Assembly: GCA_027346205.1 (NCBI GenBank)
Contig: DAIESR010000295.1
Location: forward strand, 1-5,660
Direction of reading: 5' to 3'
Length of the DNA stretch: 5,660 nucleotides
Origin: Beijerinckiaceae bacterium
GTDB taxonomy: Bacteria > Pseudomonadota > Alphaproteobacteria > Rhizobiales > Beijerinckiaceae
Under the pieces are notes generated by a model, which saw only the letters and a program-made list of their open reading frames with translations, was not told where the DNA came from and did no database searches. Numbering within the stretch: the stretch's first letter is position 1; every line of letters starts with the position of its first letter. Of this stretch, positions 1 through 4,726 are shown in pieces. Position numbers and translations under genes: made by a program.

Positions 1-557
1 GCCTGCTCTTGATTGCCTTCGCGCTGGTCAATCAGGCCGCGCGCATGGAAAGCCTGCGCATTTTCCGGATTGAGCTGAATCACGCGATCGAGATCGGCCC
101 GCGCCTGCTCGAGATGACCCTGTTGGCGCAAAAGATTGGCACGGCCGAGATAGGCCGGAGCATGATTCGGATTGACCGAGATCGCGTGATTGAAGTCAGC
201 GAGCGCCGCATCATCCTGGTTCATCTGCCGATAGGCAAGCGCTCGATTGGTGTAAGAGGCAGCATCATTGGGGTTGAGTTTGATTGCCCGCGTAAAATCG
301 GCGAGCGCCTCCGGGAAACGGCCGATACGCGCATAGGCGACGCCACGCGTATTATAGGCCTCGGCACTGTTCGGATTGCGCTCGACGACCTCGGTCAACG
401 AAGCAATATTGGCGGAGGCTTCCTGTGGGCTTTCATTGGCGACTTCGGCAACCCCGGTGCCGCGCGCGCCGATACCGTTCATGCTCTCGCAACCGGCAAG
501 GCAGAGGCTGCCGAGGACGACGGCCGCCATGGCGAAACCGCTGCGAGATCTGGTCAT
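1..557 (-). CDS. TPR-repeat lipoprotein, 5' part only (3' end beyond window)
   Basis: Probable membrane-anchored scaffold protein; no specific partner can be named. The reverse-strand frame is open from an ATG at 557-555 to the window edge, giving 185 residues with no stop. Residues 1-22 form a lipoprotein signal peptide: basic start MTRSRSG, hydrophobic core, lipobox LAGC with the lipidated Cys at 23. After a short linker come tandem 34-residue tetratricopeptide repeats at about 63-96, 97-130 and 131-164, and a fourth begins at 165. Each shows the A-Y/F...A/G-Y/L...A...F/L...A/V-I pattern and ends in a conserved NP (IKLNP, ISVNP, IQLNP). The start is supported by a GGGGAGGG Shine-Dalgarno site at 560-567. 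It lies downstream of rpsU on the same strand but is separated by an intrinsic terminator, so it is probably transcribed on its own. TPR domains mediate protein-protein contacts; an envelope-assembly role is only inference. Family assignment is firm, function is not. Confidence 0.9.
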   Translation of the reverse strand, partial: MTRSRSGFAMAAVVLGSLCLAGCESMNGIGARGTGVAEVANESPQEASANIASLTEVVERNPNSAEAYNTRGVAYARIGRFPEALADFTRAIKLNPNDAASYTNRALAYRQMNQDDAALADFNHAISVNPNHAPAYLGRANLLRQQGHLEQARADLDRVIQLNPENAQAFHARGLIDQREGNQEQ

Positions 558-567
558 GGCCCTCCCC

Positions 568-860
568 GTCGCAATAACCTCCGGCAGACCGCAGGAGGGT
601 TCAAACATCCGCTTCTCAGCCCCAAGGAGCAGAGCGTCTTCAAGACGCCAAAACCTGTACCGCATCGCGTGAACATGCTCTTAATCGCGCTGGCGAACAG
701 ACGGCTTCTCGGACGTATGGGCGCCCGCTCCACCCGCGCCAGCGATCGACTCGCACCCGCAGTGTAGGCAGCGCGGCCTCTTAGGCCTCGACAATCCGGC
801 AAGATTGCGACGACACGATCGATCCGCTTTCAAATCGCAAACCGCGGCTATTGGGTGCAG
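568..860. other. Non-coding stretch upstream of the TPR lipoprotein gene
   Basis: No convincing gene was seen here on either strand; the open frames crossing it lack family features and a good ribosome site. Visible structure: a perfect 15-nt palindrome GCGTCTTCAAGACGC at 634-648, an imperfect inverted repeat pairing AACCTCC (576-582) with GGAGGGTT (594-601), and a small GGCCT/AGGCC hairpin at 775-787. The region must hold the minus-strand promoter of the TPR gene, but I could not place convincing -35/-10 boxes. The 15-nt palindrome lies about 80 bases upstream of the TPR start and could be an operator or a leader hairpin. Confidence 0.45.
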
Positions 861-896
861 AAAAACAAAGGCGCCCGAAGAACATACTCGGACGCC
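861..896 (-). terminator. Intrinsic terminator of rpsU
   Basis: Read on the minus strand, GGCGTCCGA (896-888) pairs with TCGGGCGCC (878-870) as a 9-bp stem with one T-G wobble and a 9-nt loop. The tract TTTGTTTTT (869-861) follows immediately. It lies about 65 bases past the rpsU stop codon in the right orientation. This is a textbook rho-independent terminator and separates rpsU from the TPR gene. Confidence 0.88.
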
Positions 897-962
897 GACA
901 CACTGATCGCCTTCACGCGGAACGCGTTCGAAGGACGAGATGCTACCTGCGGCGCCGAACGC

Positions 963-1202
963 TCAGCGGGCACCCATCACCGGCTTGGGCTTCATAGGCA
1001 AAAGGCCTTCGCGCTGCAGCTTCTTGCGCGCCAGCTTGCGCGCCCGGCGCACAGCTTCCGCTTTTTCGCGAGCGCGCTTTTCGGAAGGCTTTTCATAATG
1101 TCCGCGCAGTTTCATCTCGCGGAAAATGCCCTCGCGCTGCATCTTCTTCTTCAGCGCCTTGAGGGCCTGGTCAATATTATTGTCGCGAACCAGAACTTGC
1201 AC
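963..1202 (-). CDS. rpsU: Small ribosomal subunit protein bS21
   Basis: S21 is a small basic protein of the 30S subunit platform that helps mRNA engagement near the anti-Shine-Dalgarno end of 16S rRNA. The product is 79 residues. It opens with [20 protein letters not shown], the typical alphaproteobacterial S21 start, continues with [18 protein letters not shown] (residues 25-42) and has an Arg/Lys/Ala-rich helix (43-64) and a LLPMKPKP tail. The first codon is GTG (1202-1200), so the initiator is Met in the cell. This start is chosen because family similarity begins exactly there and AAGGAA sits 6 bases upstream. A longer in-frame extension to 1397 would run through the leader hairpin and shows no family similarity. 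The C-terminus ends soon after KPKP and lacks the long Gly/Pro/Ala-rich tail I recall in some rhizobial S21 proteins. A terminator follows the gene. Identification is essentially certain. Confidence 0.97.
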   Translation of the reverse strand: MQVLVRDNNIDQALKALKKKMQREGIFREMKLRGHYEKPSEKRAREKAEAVRRARKLARKKLQREGLLPMKPKPVMGAR

Positions 1203-1208
1203 GCAGCA

Positions 1209-1214
1209 TTCCTT
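1209..1214 (-). promoter_or_regulatory. Shine-Dalgarno site that sets the rpsU GTG start
   Basis: AAGGAA on the minus strand ends 6 bases before the GTG at 1202-1200. An ATG at 1209-1207 lies between the site and the GTG but is out of frame. It overlaps the site itself, so it is an unlikely start, and it would encode only ten residues. This spacing decides in favour of GTG. Confidence 0.75.
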
Positions 1215-1270
1215 ATCGTAAGCCAAATCGCCGCCGTGGAGGCCGCGTCGGACGGATCGTCGGGGGATGA

Positions 1271-1294
1271 AAAAGGGGTGCCCAATAGGCACCC
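1271..1294 (-). terminator. Terminator-like hairpin in the rpsU leader
   Basis: On the minus strand GGGTGCC (1294-1288) and GGCACCC (1282-1276) form a perfect 7-bp GC-rich stem with a 5-nt loop TATTG, followed by C and a T5 run (1274-1270 region). The shape is that of an intrinsic terminator reading towards rpsU, but no credible minus-strand gene ends here. It lies about 70-90 bases upstream of the rpsU start. It could be an attenuator, a 5'-end stabilising hairpin, or the terminator of an unrecognised small RNA. The structure is clear; its role is inference. Confidence 0.6.
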
Positions 1295-1308
1295 GCTCGA
1301 AGCTCGAC

Positions 1309-1337
1309 CTCTTATCGGAATCAGGCCAAATTGTCCA
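1309..1337 (-). promoter_or_regulatory. Tentative housekeeping promoter of rpsU
   Basis: On the minus strand TGGACA (1337-1332, 5 of 6 with TTGACA) is followed by TAAGAG (1314-1309) at 17-bp spacing, or by GATAAG (1316-1311, 4 of 6 with TATAAT) at 15 bp. Transcription would start near 1302, only a few bases before the leader hairpin. The -10 match is poor, so this is a weak call. Confidence 0.35.
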
Positions 1338-1442
1338 GCGAAAGCCCGAGCGGCGGTGTTGCCGGTCAAAATAAGTCCGAGGCTCAGCGCGTACCACGCC
1401 GCCGGACGGCTTTCAACAAGGCGCCAGCCCGGCCATAGCTCC

Positions 1443-1470
1443 CTTGAAAGGCGCCCCGAAATCTCCATAT
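1443..1470 (+). promoter_or_regulatory. Sigma-32 (RpoH)-type heat-shock promoter for the hsp20 operon
   Basis: CTTGAAA (1443-1449) is a full match to the RpoH -35 box. After a 13-bp spacer comes CTCCATAT (1463-1470), differing from the CCCCATNT -10 consensus at one position. It faces the small heat shock gene, the class of gene RpoH normally controls. The predicted start near 1477 leaves a leader of about 195 bases. Motif and context agree, though no transcript data are available here. Confidence 0.7.
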
Positions 1471-1476
1471 TCCTGC

Positions 1477-1672
1477 CCAGCATCAGTGTTTTGGCTGATA
1501 TCGACTGGCCAGGGCTGCACTTTAATTCGACCGAATTCGAGGGCAACCAGGCACGATGGCGCAAGGCCCGCACGATCCGGACCCCGCCGCCAATCACTGG
1601 ATGCCAGCCCTATGGAAGTGCCTTGGAGGGCTTCCACAGGACCGCACGCTATGAATATCTGGGGCTTCGCTG
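1477..1672 (+). other. Long 5' leader of the hsp20 operon with a hairpin
   Basis: If the RpoH-type promoter is used, about 195 transcribed bases precede hsp20. The segment holds a hairpin at 1613-1636: TGGAAG pairs with CTTCCA, and the stem continues with a T-G pair, a bulged G and two C-G pairs around the loop TTGGA. Inside it is a GGAGGG, about 42 bases before the hsp20 start. Rhizobial hsp20 leaders often contain ROSE RNA thermometers; I looked for the ROSE signature (a UYGCU-type stretch pairing with the ribosome site next to the start) and did not find a convincing one. No coding region is supported here. Confidence 0.4.
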
Positions 1673-2101
1673 ATGTCACGAATGTCGCCACCGAATTCGC
1701 CTTTTCTGCTCGGCTTCGACGAGATCGAGCGTGCGATCGAGCGCGTGACGCGCACCGCTTCCGACGGCTATCCACCTTATAACATAGAGCGGATCGCCAA
1801 GGACGACGGCCAGGCCGAAAGGCTCAGGATCACGCTCGCTGTCGCCGGCTTCCTGCGCGAGCAGCTCCAGGTGACGGTCGAGGAGAGCCAGCTCGTCATC
1901 CGCGGCCGCCAGCAGGACGACAAGGAGCGCCATTATCTCCATCGCGGGATAGCGGCGCGGCAGTTCCAACGCGTGTTTCTGCTCGCGGATGGAATGCAAG
2001 TTGCGTGTGCCGACTTGCAAAACGGCCTGCTTTCTGTGGATCTGGTTCGTCCCGAGCCAGAACGTGTGGTCAAGAAGATCGATATTGTGGTGCGCGACTG
2101 A
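1673..2101 (+). CDS. hsp20: Small heat shock protein, Hsp20/alpha-crystallin family (IbpA-like)
   Basis: ATP-independent cytoplasmic chaperone that binds unfolding proteins and keeps them refoldable by DnaK/ClpB. The product is 142 residues, normal for bacterial class A (IbpA-like) members. Residues 1-33 are the variable N-terminal arm (SPFLLGFDEIERAIERV). The alpha-crystallin domain runs from about 35 (YNIERI) to 130 and includes LRITLAVAGF (51-60), the LHRGIAARQF segment (89-98) and the signature A-x-x-x-N-G-x-L as ADLQNGLL (113-120). The C-terminus carries an I-x-I anchor (IDI, 136-138) used in oligomer assembly. The ATG at 1673 is preferred because the family usually begins MSR; GGGG at 1661-1664 is a modest ribosome site with an 8-base spacer. 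A second ATG at 1682 would shorten it by three residues. It is the first gene of a two-gene operon behind an RpoH-type promoter. Confidence 0.95.
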   Translation: MSRMSPPNSPFLLGFDEIERAIERVTRTASDGYPPYNIERIAKDDGQAERLRITLAVAGFLREQLQVTVEESQLVIRGRQQDDKERHYLHRGIAARQFQRVFLLADGMQVACADLQNGLLSVDLVRPEPERVVKKIDIVVRD

Positions 2102-2140
2102 AGAGTGCGCAAAAAATGCGGGGCCATAACGGACCGCAGA

Positions 2141-2145
2141 AGGAG
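2141..2145 (+). promoter_or_regulatory. Shine-Dalgarno site of the DUF1150 gene
   Basis: AGGAG lies 7 bases before the ATG at 2153 and 4 bases before an adjacent in-frame ATG at 2150. It rules out the longer in-frame GTG start at 2105, which would add 15-16 residues without a ribosome site. The 7-base spacing slightly favours 2153. Confidence 0.7.
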
Positions 2146-2152
2146 AGCAATG

Positions 2153-2419
2153 ATGTTGAACGACAGCAAACCCCTCACTGCCACGCCCTATAGCGAGGAG
2201 CAGTTCGCCCATCTTGGCGGCGGTTCGCTCGCCTATCTGCGCGAGATTCGCTCGGAAGACATGTCGCGGCTCTTCCCGCAGGCGCCTCCGGTCAAGCCGG
2301 GCCTTCACCTGTACGCCCTGCTCGCGGCGGACGGCACGCCGATCGTCGTTACCGACACGCGGGACGCGGCACTGGCCAATGCCTTTGAAAACGAGCTGAT
2401 CACGGTGAGCGTGCATTAA
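2153..2419 (+). CDS. DUF1150 family protein
   Basis: Small acidic, soluble protein of 88 residues with no known biochemical role. The family is recognised from its pattern: HLGGGSLAYLREIRSED (20-36), a Leu-Phe-Pro segment (LFPQAP, 40-45), GLHLYALLAADGTPIVVTD (50-68) and the end AALANAFENELITVSVH (72-88). No signal peptide, membrane segment or catalytic motif is visible. It starts 51 bases after the hsp20 stop with its own AGGAG site, so the two genes probably share one transcript. In Alphaproteobacteria, DUF1150 genes are to my knowledge commonly found next to hsp20-type genes, which suggests a stress or proteostasis role, for example as a chaperone cofactor; that is inference from context. 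The start could equally be the ATG three bases earlier (89 residues). Confidence 0.9.
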   Translation: MLNDSKPLTATPYSEEQFAHLGGGSLAYLREIRSEDMSRLFPQAPPVKPGLHLYALLAADGTPIVVTDTRDAALANAFENELITVSVH

Positions 2420-2434
2420 GCGTTTGCCGAGCCT

Positions 2435-2489
2435 GTGCCTCCTTCTCCCGCCACATGGGCGGGAGACGGGGCACCCACTACATTTTTTT
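2435..2489 (+). terminator. Terminator of the hsp20-DUF1150 operon at the convergent junction
   Basis: TCTCCCGCC (2444-2452) pairs perfectly with GGCGGGAGA (2458-2466) as a 9-bp stem with a 5-nt loop. An outer stem, GTGCC (2435-2439) with GGCAC (2470-2474), extends it across a small internal loop. A T7 run follows at 2483-2489, eight bases past the outer stem, which is further than usual. There is no T run in the minus direction, so for the convergent gene it would act only as a 3' barrier. The fold is strong; the terminator call is moderate because of the gap to the T run. Confidence 0.6.
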
Positions 2490-2511
2490 CAACCCGCTAC
2501 ATTTTTTTCAA
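2478..2511. repeat. Two-copy tandem repeat, 19-bp period, at the end of the Inh-like gene
   Basis: CTACATTTTTTTCAA occurs at 2478-2492 and again at 2497-2511; with the preceding CCC and one variable base the repeat unit is 19 bp. The right copy contains the last codons and TAG stop of the minus-strand gene; the left copy lies just past the stop and repeats the same KKM-stop coding letters in another frame. Slippage or a small duplication explains it best. It also doubles the T7 run beside the hairpin. Confidence 0.85.
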
Positions 2512-3021
2512 GATGAGCGGCTTCCCTTCTTTCGAATCTTTCATCCATGTGCCGTCTACTTGCAGATCGAGACGAGTCTTGTGGCCTTTGCGGGCAATGA
2601 GCACGAGCTGACCCTTGACGATCTGCCAGCCGGTGGGATCAAAGATCACCACGCCCTGATCCCGGCAGGCAGGAGAGAGAAAAGCCTTGCCGCCGCTCCG
2701 TCCTTTGCCGCCATTCTCGAGCGTCAGCATGCAGCCGGTATCCTTGCCACCAGTCCGCAAGATAGAATAACGCCCGACGATCGCGTTGTTGGAAACGAAC
2801 GCGGGTGAGCGAGAGGACGAGGGTGATGCCGGCATCGCCGATGCGCCTATAGGCTGCACCTGCTGAAAGCCCGGGACGGCCGGCTGCGCTGGAACGACAA
2901 ATCCCCCGACATTCTCCGCCGGCGCGGCCGCCGCGATCGAGCCCATGGCGAGCGCTAAGGCGACCGCTGCCACCGGACCGCCGAACGGTCCGACATGCCG
3001 ACTTTTTCCGCTGCGCGTCAT
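2497..3021 (-). CDS. Secreted AprI/Inh-like (metalloprotease inhibitor family) protein
   Basis: Probably an exported periplasmic protein of the AprI/Inh fold, whose known members inhibit serralysin-type zinc proteases; the inhibitor activity is inferred here. From the ATG at 3021 it has 174 residues: basic start MTRSGKSRH, hydrophobic core PVAAVALALAMGSIA (16-30), an Ala-rich cleavage zone (30-35), a Pro/Ala/Ser-rich linker to about 75, then a C-terminal beta domain. That domain has GRY (83-85), Cys97 and Cys119 placed for the family disulfide, GWQIVKGQLVLI (131-142) and a DGTW...LILKK end. GGAGGG lies 8 bases before this start. The same frame is open up to an ATG at 3111 that overlaps the permease stop as TGATG; that would add 30 Arg/Lys/Glu-rich residues in front of the signal peptide, so I prefer 3021. 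The 89 bases between 3021 and the permease hold nothing else. No target protease is in the window. Confidence 0.75.
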   Translation of the reverse strand: MTRSGKSRHVGPFGGPVAAVALALAMGSIAAAAPAENVGGFVVPAQPAVPGFQQVQPIGASAMPASPSSSRSPAFVSNNAIVGRYSILRTGGKDTGCMLTLENGGKGRSGGKAFLSPACRDQGVVIFDPTGWQIVKGQLVLIARKGHKTRLDLQVDGTWMKDSKEGKPLILKKM

Positions 3022-3110
3022 CTCTTCCGCCCTCCGCTGCAGCCACTCTTTCGCCCGGGGTTTAAGCGATTCGGCGGGCTTGCGTCTTTGCGGTACTGGC
3101 TCCTGCACCA

Positions 3111-3899
3111 TCAATTCCCTTCGTCGAGGGCGCTTTCATGCCAACGCCTCAACAAGAAATAGGAGACAGCGGACAGTATGACAAAGATTGCGATTCCGGC
3201 GAAGGAAATCAAAGCCAAAGCGGCGAACATGCGCGGAATATCGAGCCTGTAGCCCGCCTCGATGATCCGGAAGGCGAGCCCTGTCTCGCGCCCCGAAGCG
3301 CCGGCCGCGAGTTCGCCGGCAATGGCGCCGATGAGCGCGAGGCCCCCGCCGATCCGCACGCCGCCGAGAATGAAAGGAAGCGCCGCAGGCAGCCGCAGCC
3401 ACAGCAGGCTCTGCCAACGCGACGCTCCATAGAGCGCGAAAAGATCCACGAGATTGCGATCGGCCGATGCGAGCCCCAAAGCGGCATTGGCGAGAATGGG
3501 GAAAAAAGCGACGAGAAAAGCGCAAACGAGCACGGCAGACTGCGGCGCGAGATAGACGAGCAGCAAAGGCGCGATGGCAATGATCGGCGTCACCTGAAGC
3601 GTGACGGCCACGGGAAGCAGCGCGCGCTCCAGCCATTTCCATTGCGAAAATAGGATGGCGAGTAGAAGCCCGCCGACGACCGCTATGAGCAGAGCCGTAA
3701 ATGTCGTCTCCAGCGTCACGACGAGCGAAGCGAAAAGAGTTGTCCTGTCGCTGAGGAGCGTCGTCAAAACGAGGCTTGGTGCCGGCAGAATGAAGGGCGG
3801 AATATGTCCCAGCCGAACCACCGCCTCCCAGGCGAAAAGCAGCGCCGCGACCACCGCCGCGGAAGGCGCATAGCGGATAATTCCGGGTTGGATCTTCAT
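3111..3899 (-). CDS. ABC transporter permease, NitT/TauT (SsuC/TauC/ThiX-like) type
   Basis: Inner-membrane channel subunit of a binding-protein-dependent importer, expected to act as a homodimer. The product is 262 residues, the usual size. Hydrophobic segments lie at about 12-28, 58-84, 93-117, 120-143, 174-195 and 224-249, matching six membrane spans. The cytoplasmic coupling (EAA-type) loop at about 149-175 reads DLFALYGASRW...LRLPAALP, with the conserved Gly at 158 and the LP ending; it docks on the ATPase. The start codon overlaps the ATPase stop as ATGA, a sign of translational coupling, and no strong ribosome site of its own is seen (GAGGG lies about 13 bases off). Its TGA overlaps the upstream candidate ATG of the Inh-like gene. 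Substrate is not readable from a permease. Confidence 0.93.
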   Translation of the reverse strand: MKIQPGIIRYAPSAAVVAALLFAWEAVVRLGHIPPFILPAPSLVLTTLLSDRTTLFASLVVTLETTFTALLIAVVGGLLLAILFSQWKWLERALLPVAVTLQVTPIIAIAPLLLVYLAPQSAVLVCAFLVAFFPILANAALGLASADRNLVDLFALYGASRWQSLLWLRLPAALPFILGGVRIGGGLALIGAIAGELAAGASGRETGLAFRIIEAGYRLDIPRMFAALALISFAGIAIFVILSAVSYFLLRRWHESALDEGN

Positions 3900-4681
3900 G
3901 GGGTCTTGCTACCCTCTGCCTGCGGCGGCAGCTCAGCCGCGGCTCCCGCGAGCGCGCGCGAGGCGCGCCGGCAGTAGTCCATATAAGATACGCTGGCGCG
4001 CGCATCCTGATCGCGCGGCAAAGCGGGATCGATCACGATCTCCTCGACGATCCGACCAGGCCGCGCAGCCATCACCATGATGCGCGTCGAGAGATAGACG
4101 CTCTCAAAGACGGAATGGGTGACGAAGGCGATCGTCGTCGCCAGCTCCTTTTTCAAACGCAGGAGATCGTCGTTGAGCCGGAAGCGGGTAATTTCATCGA
4201 GCGCCGCAAAGGGCTCATCCATCAAGAGCAGAGCGGGACGCAAAGCCAGCGCCCGGGCAATCGACACCCGCATGCGCATGCCGCCGGAAAGCTCGCGCGG
4301 ATAGGCCTTGCCGAACTCTTCGAGACCGACGAGCGCCAGCACTTCTGCCACGCGCTGCCGAGCCTCCCGCGCCGGCACTTTTTGCAGGCGCAGCGGCAGA
4401 AGCACATTTTCATGAATGCGCGCCCAAGGCATCAAGGTCGGCTCCTGAAAGACGAAGCCGATGGTGCCCGGCTTGTGCGGCAAGACGCGCTCCACCTGTC
4501 CCGAGCTTGCCTTCTCGAGACCTGCGATGAGCCGCAAGGCTGTCGACTTGCCGCAGCCGGAAGGACCGAGAAGCGTCAGGAACTCGCCGGCGCGAATGGC
4601 AAGATCGACATGCGCGAGCGCAATGGTTCCATTCCGATAGAGTTTGCCGACGTCATGAAACGATATGAGCGCGTCATTCAT
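3896..4681 (-). CDS. ABC transporter ATPase, NitT/TauT (SsuB/TauB/ThiZ-like) type
   Basis: Cytoplasmic ATP-hydrolysing subunit that powers import. The product is 261 residues and all motifs are intact: Walker A GPSGCGKST (39-47), Q-loop Gln79 in VFQEPTLMPW, signature LSGGM (131-135), Walker B LLLMDEP (151-157) with catalytic Glu156, D-loop ALD (160-162) and switch His189 in FVTHSVFES. The FQE...LMPW stretch and the FVTHSVFESVYLS run are typical of the nitrate/taurine/sulfonate/pyrimidine-precursor subfamily. The C-terminal tail (from about 230) is a poorly conserved Ala-rich extension without a regulatory domain. GAGG lies 5 bases before the ATG at 4681. The gene is 45 bases downstream of the binding-protein gene and overlaps the permease by four bases, so the three are one operon. 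Confidence 0.95.
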   Translation of the reverse strand: MNDALISFHDVGKLYRNGTIALAHVDLAIRAGEFLTLLGPSGCGKSTALRLIAGLEKASSGQVERVLPHKPGTIGFVFQEPTLMPWARIHENVLLPLRLQKVPAREARQRVAEVLALVGLEEFGKAYPRELSGGMRMRVSIARALALRPALLLMDEPFAALDEITRFRLNDDLLRLKKELATTIAFVTHSVFESVYLSTRIMVMAARPGRIVEEIVIDPALPRDQDARASVSYMDYCRRASRALAGAAAELPPQAEGSKTP

Positions 4682-4726
4682 TGGCGCCTCATCTTTGCGC
4701 GGCCAGATAACACGACCCTGCCACCC

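Noticed and set aside
9..767. Long plus-strand open frame of 252 residues
   Set aside because: It is the antisense shadow of the TPR lipoprotein gene, which has a lipobox, regular 34-residue repeats and a good ribosome site on the other strand.
1203..1397. N-terminal extension of S21 up to the upstream ATG
   Set aside because: Family similarity starts exactly at the GTG at 1202, which has a well-placed ribosome site; the extension would translate the leader hairpin.
1151..1597. Minus-strand open frame of 148 residues with a short hydrophobic stretch
   Set aside because: It overlaps the 5' part of rpsU in another frame, crosses the leader hairpin and the RpoH promoter, and has no recognisable domain.
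1477..1672. ROSE-type or four-U RNA thermometer before hsp20
   Set aside because: I found neither a UYGCU-type stretch facing the ribosome site nor a run of four U opposite it, so a named thermometer class is not supported.
855..1673. Plus-strand open frame of 272 residues across rpsU and the intergenic region
   Set aside because: It is antisense to rpsU, runs through a terminator, two promoters and the hsp20 leader, and its translation shows no family pattern.
1651..1782. Small frame beginning at the ATG at 1651, with GGAGGG about 20 bases upstream
   Set aside because: The ribosome-site spacing is too long and the frame overlaps the well-supported hsp20 gene.
2455..2808. Plus-strand open frame of 117 residues at the convergent junction
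   Set aside because: It is antisense to the conserved C-terminal domain of the Inh-like protein and begins inside the terminator hairpin.
3136..4005. Minus-strand frame of 289 residues and plus-strand frame of 171 residues over the permease
   Set aside because: Both are Arg-rich or Gln/Glu-rich shadows of the permease gene, which has six hydrophobic spans and the coupling loop.
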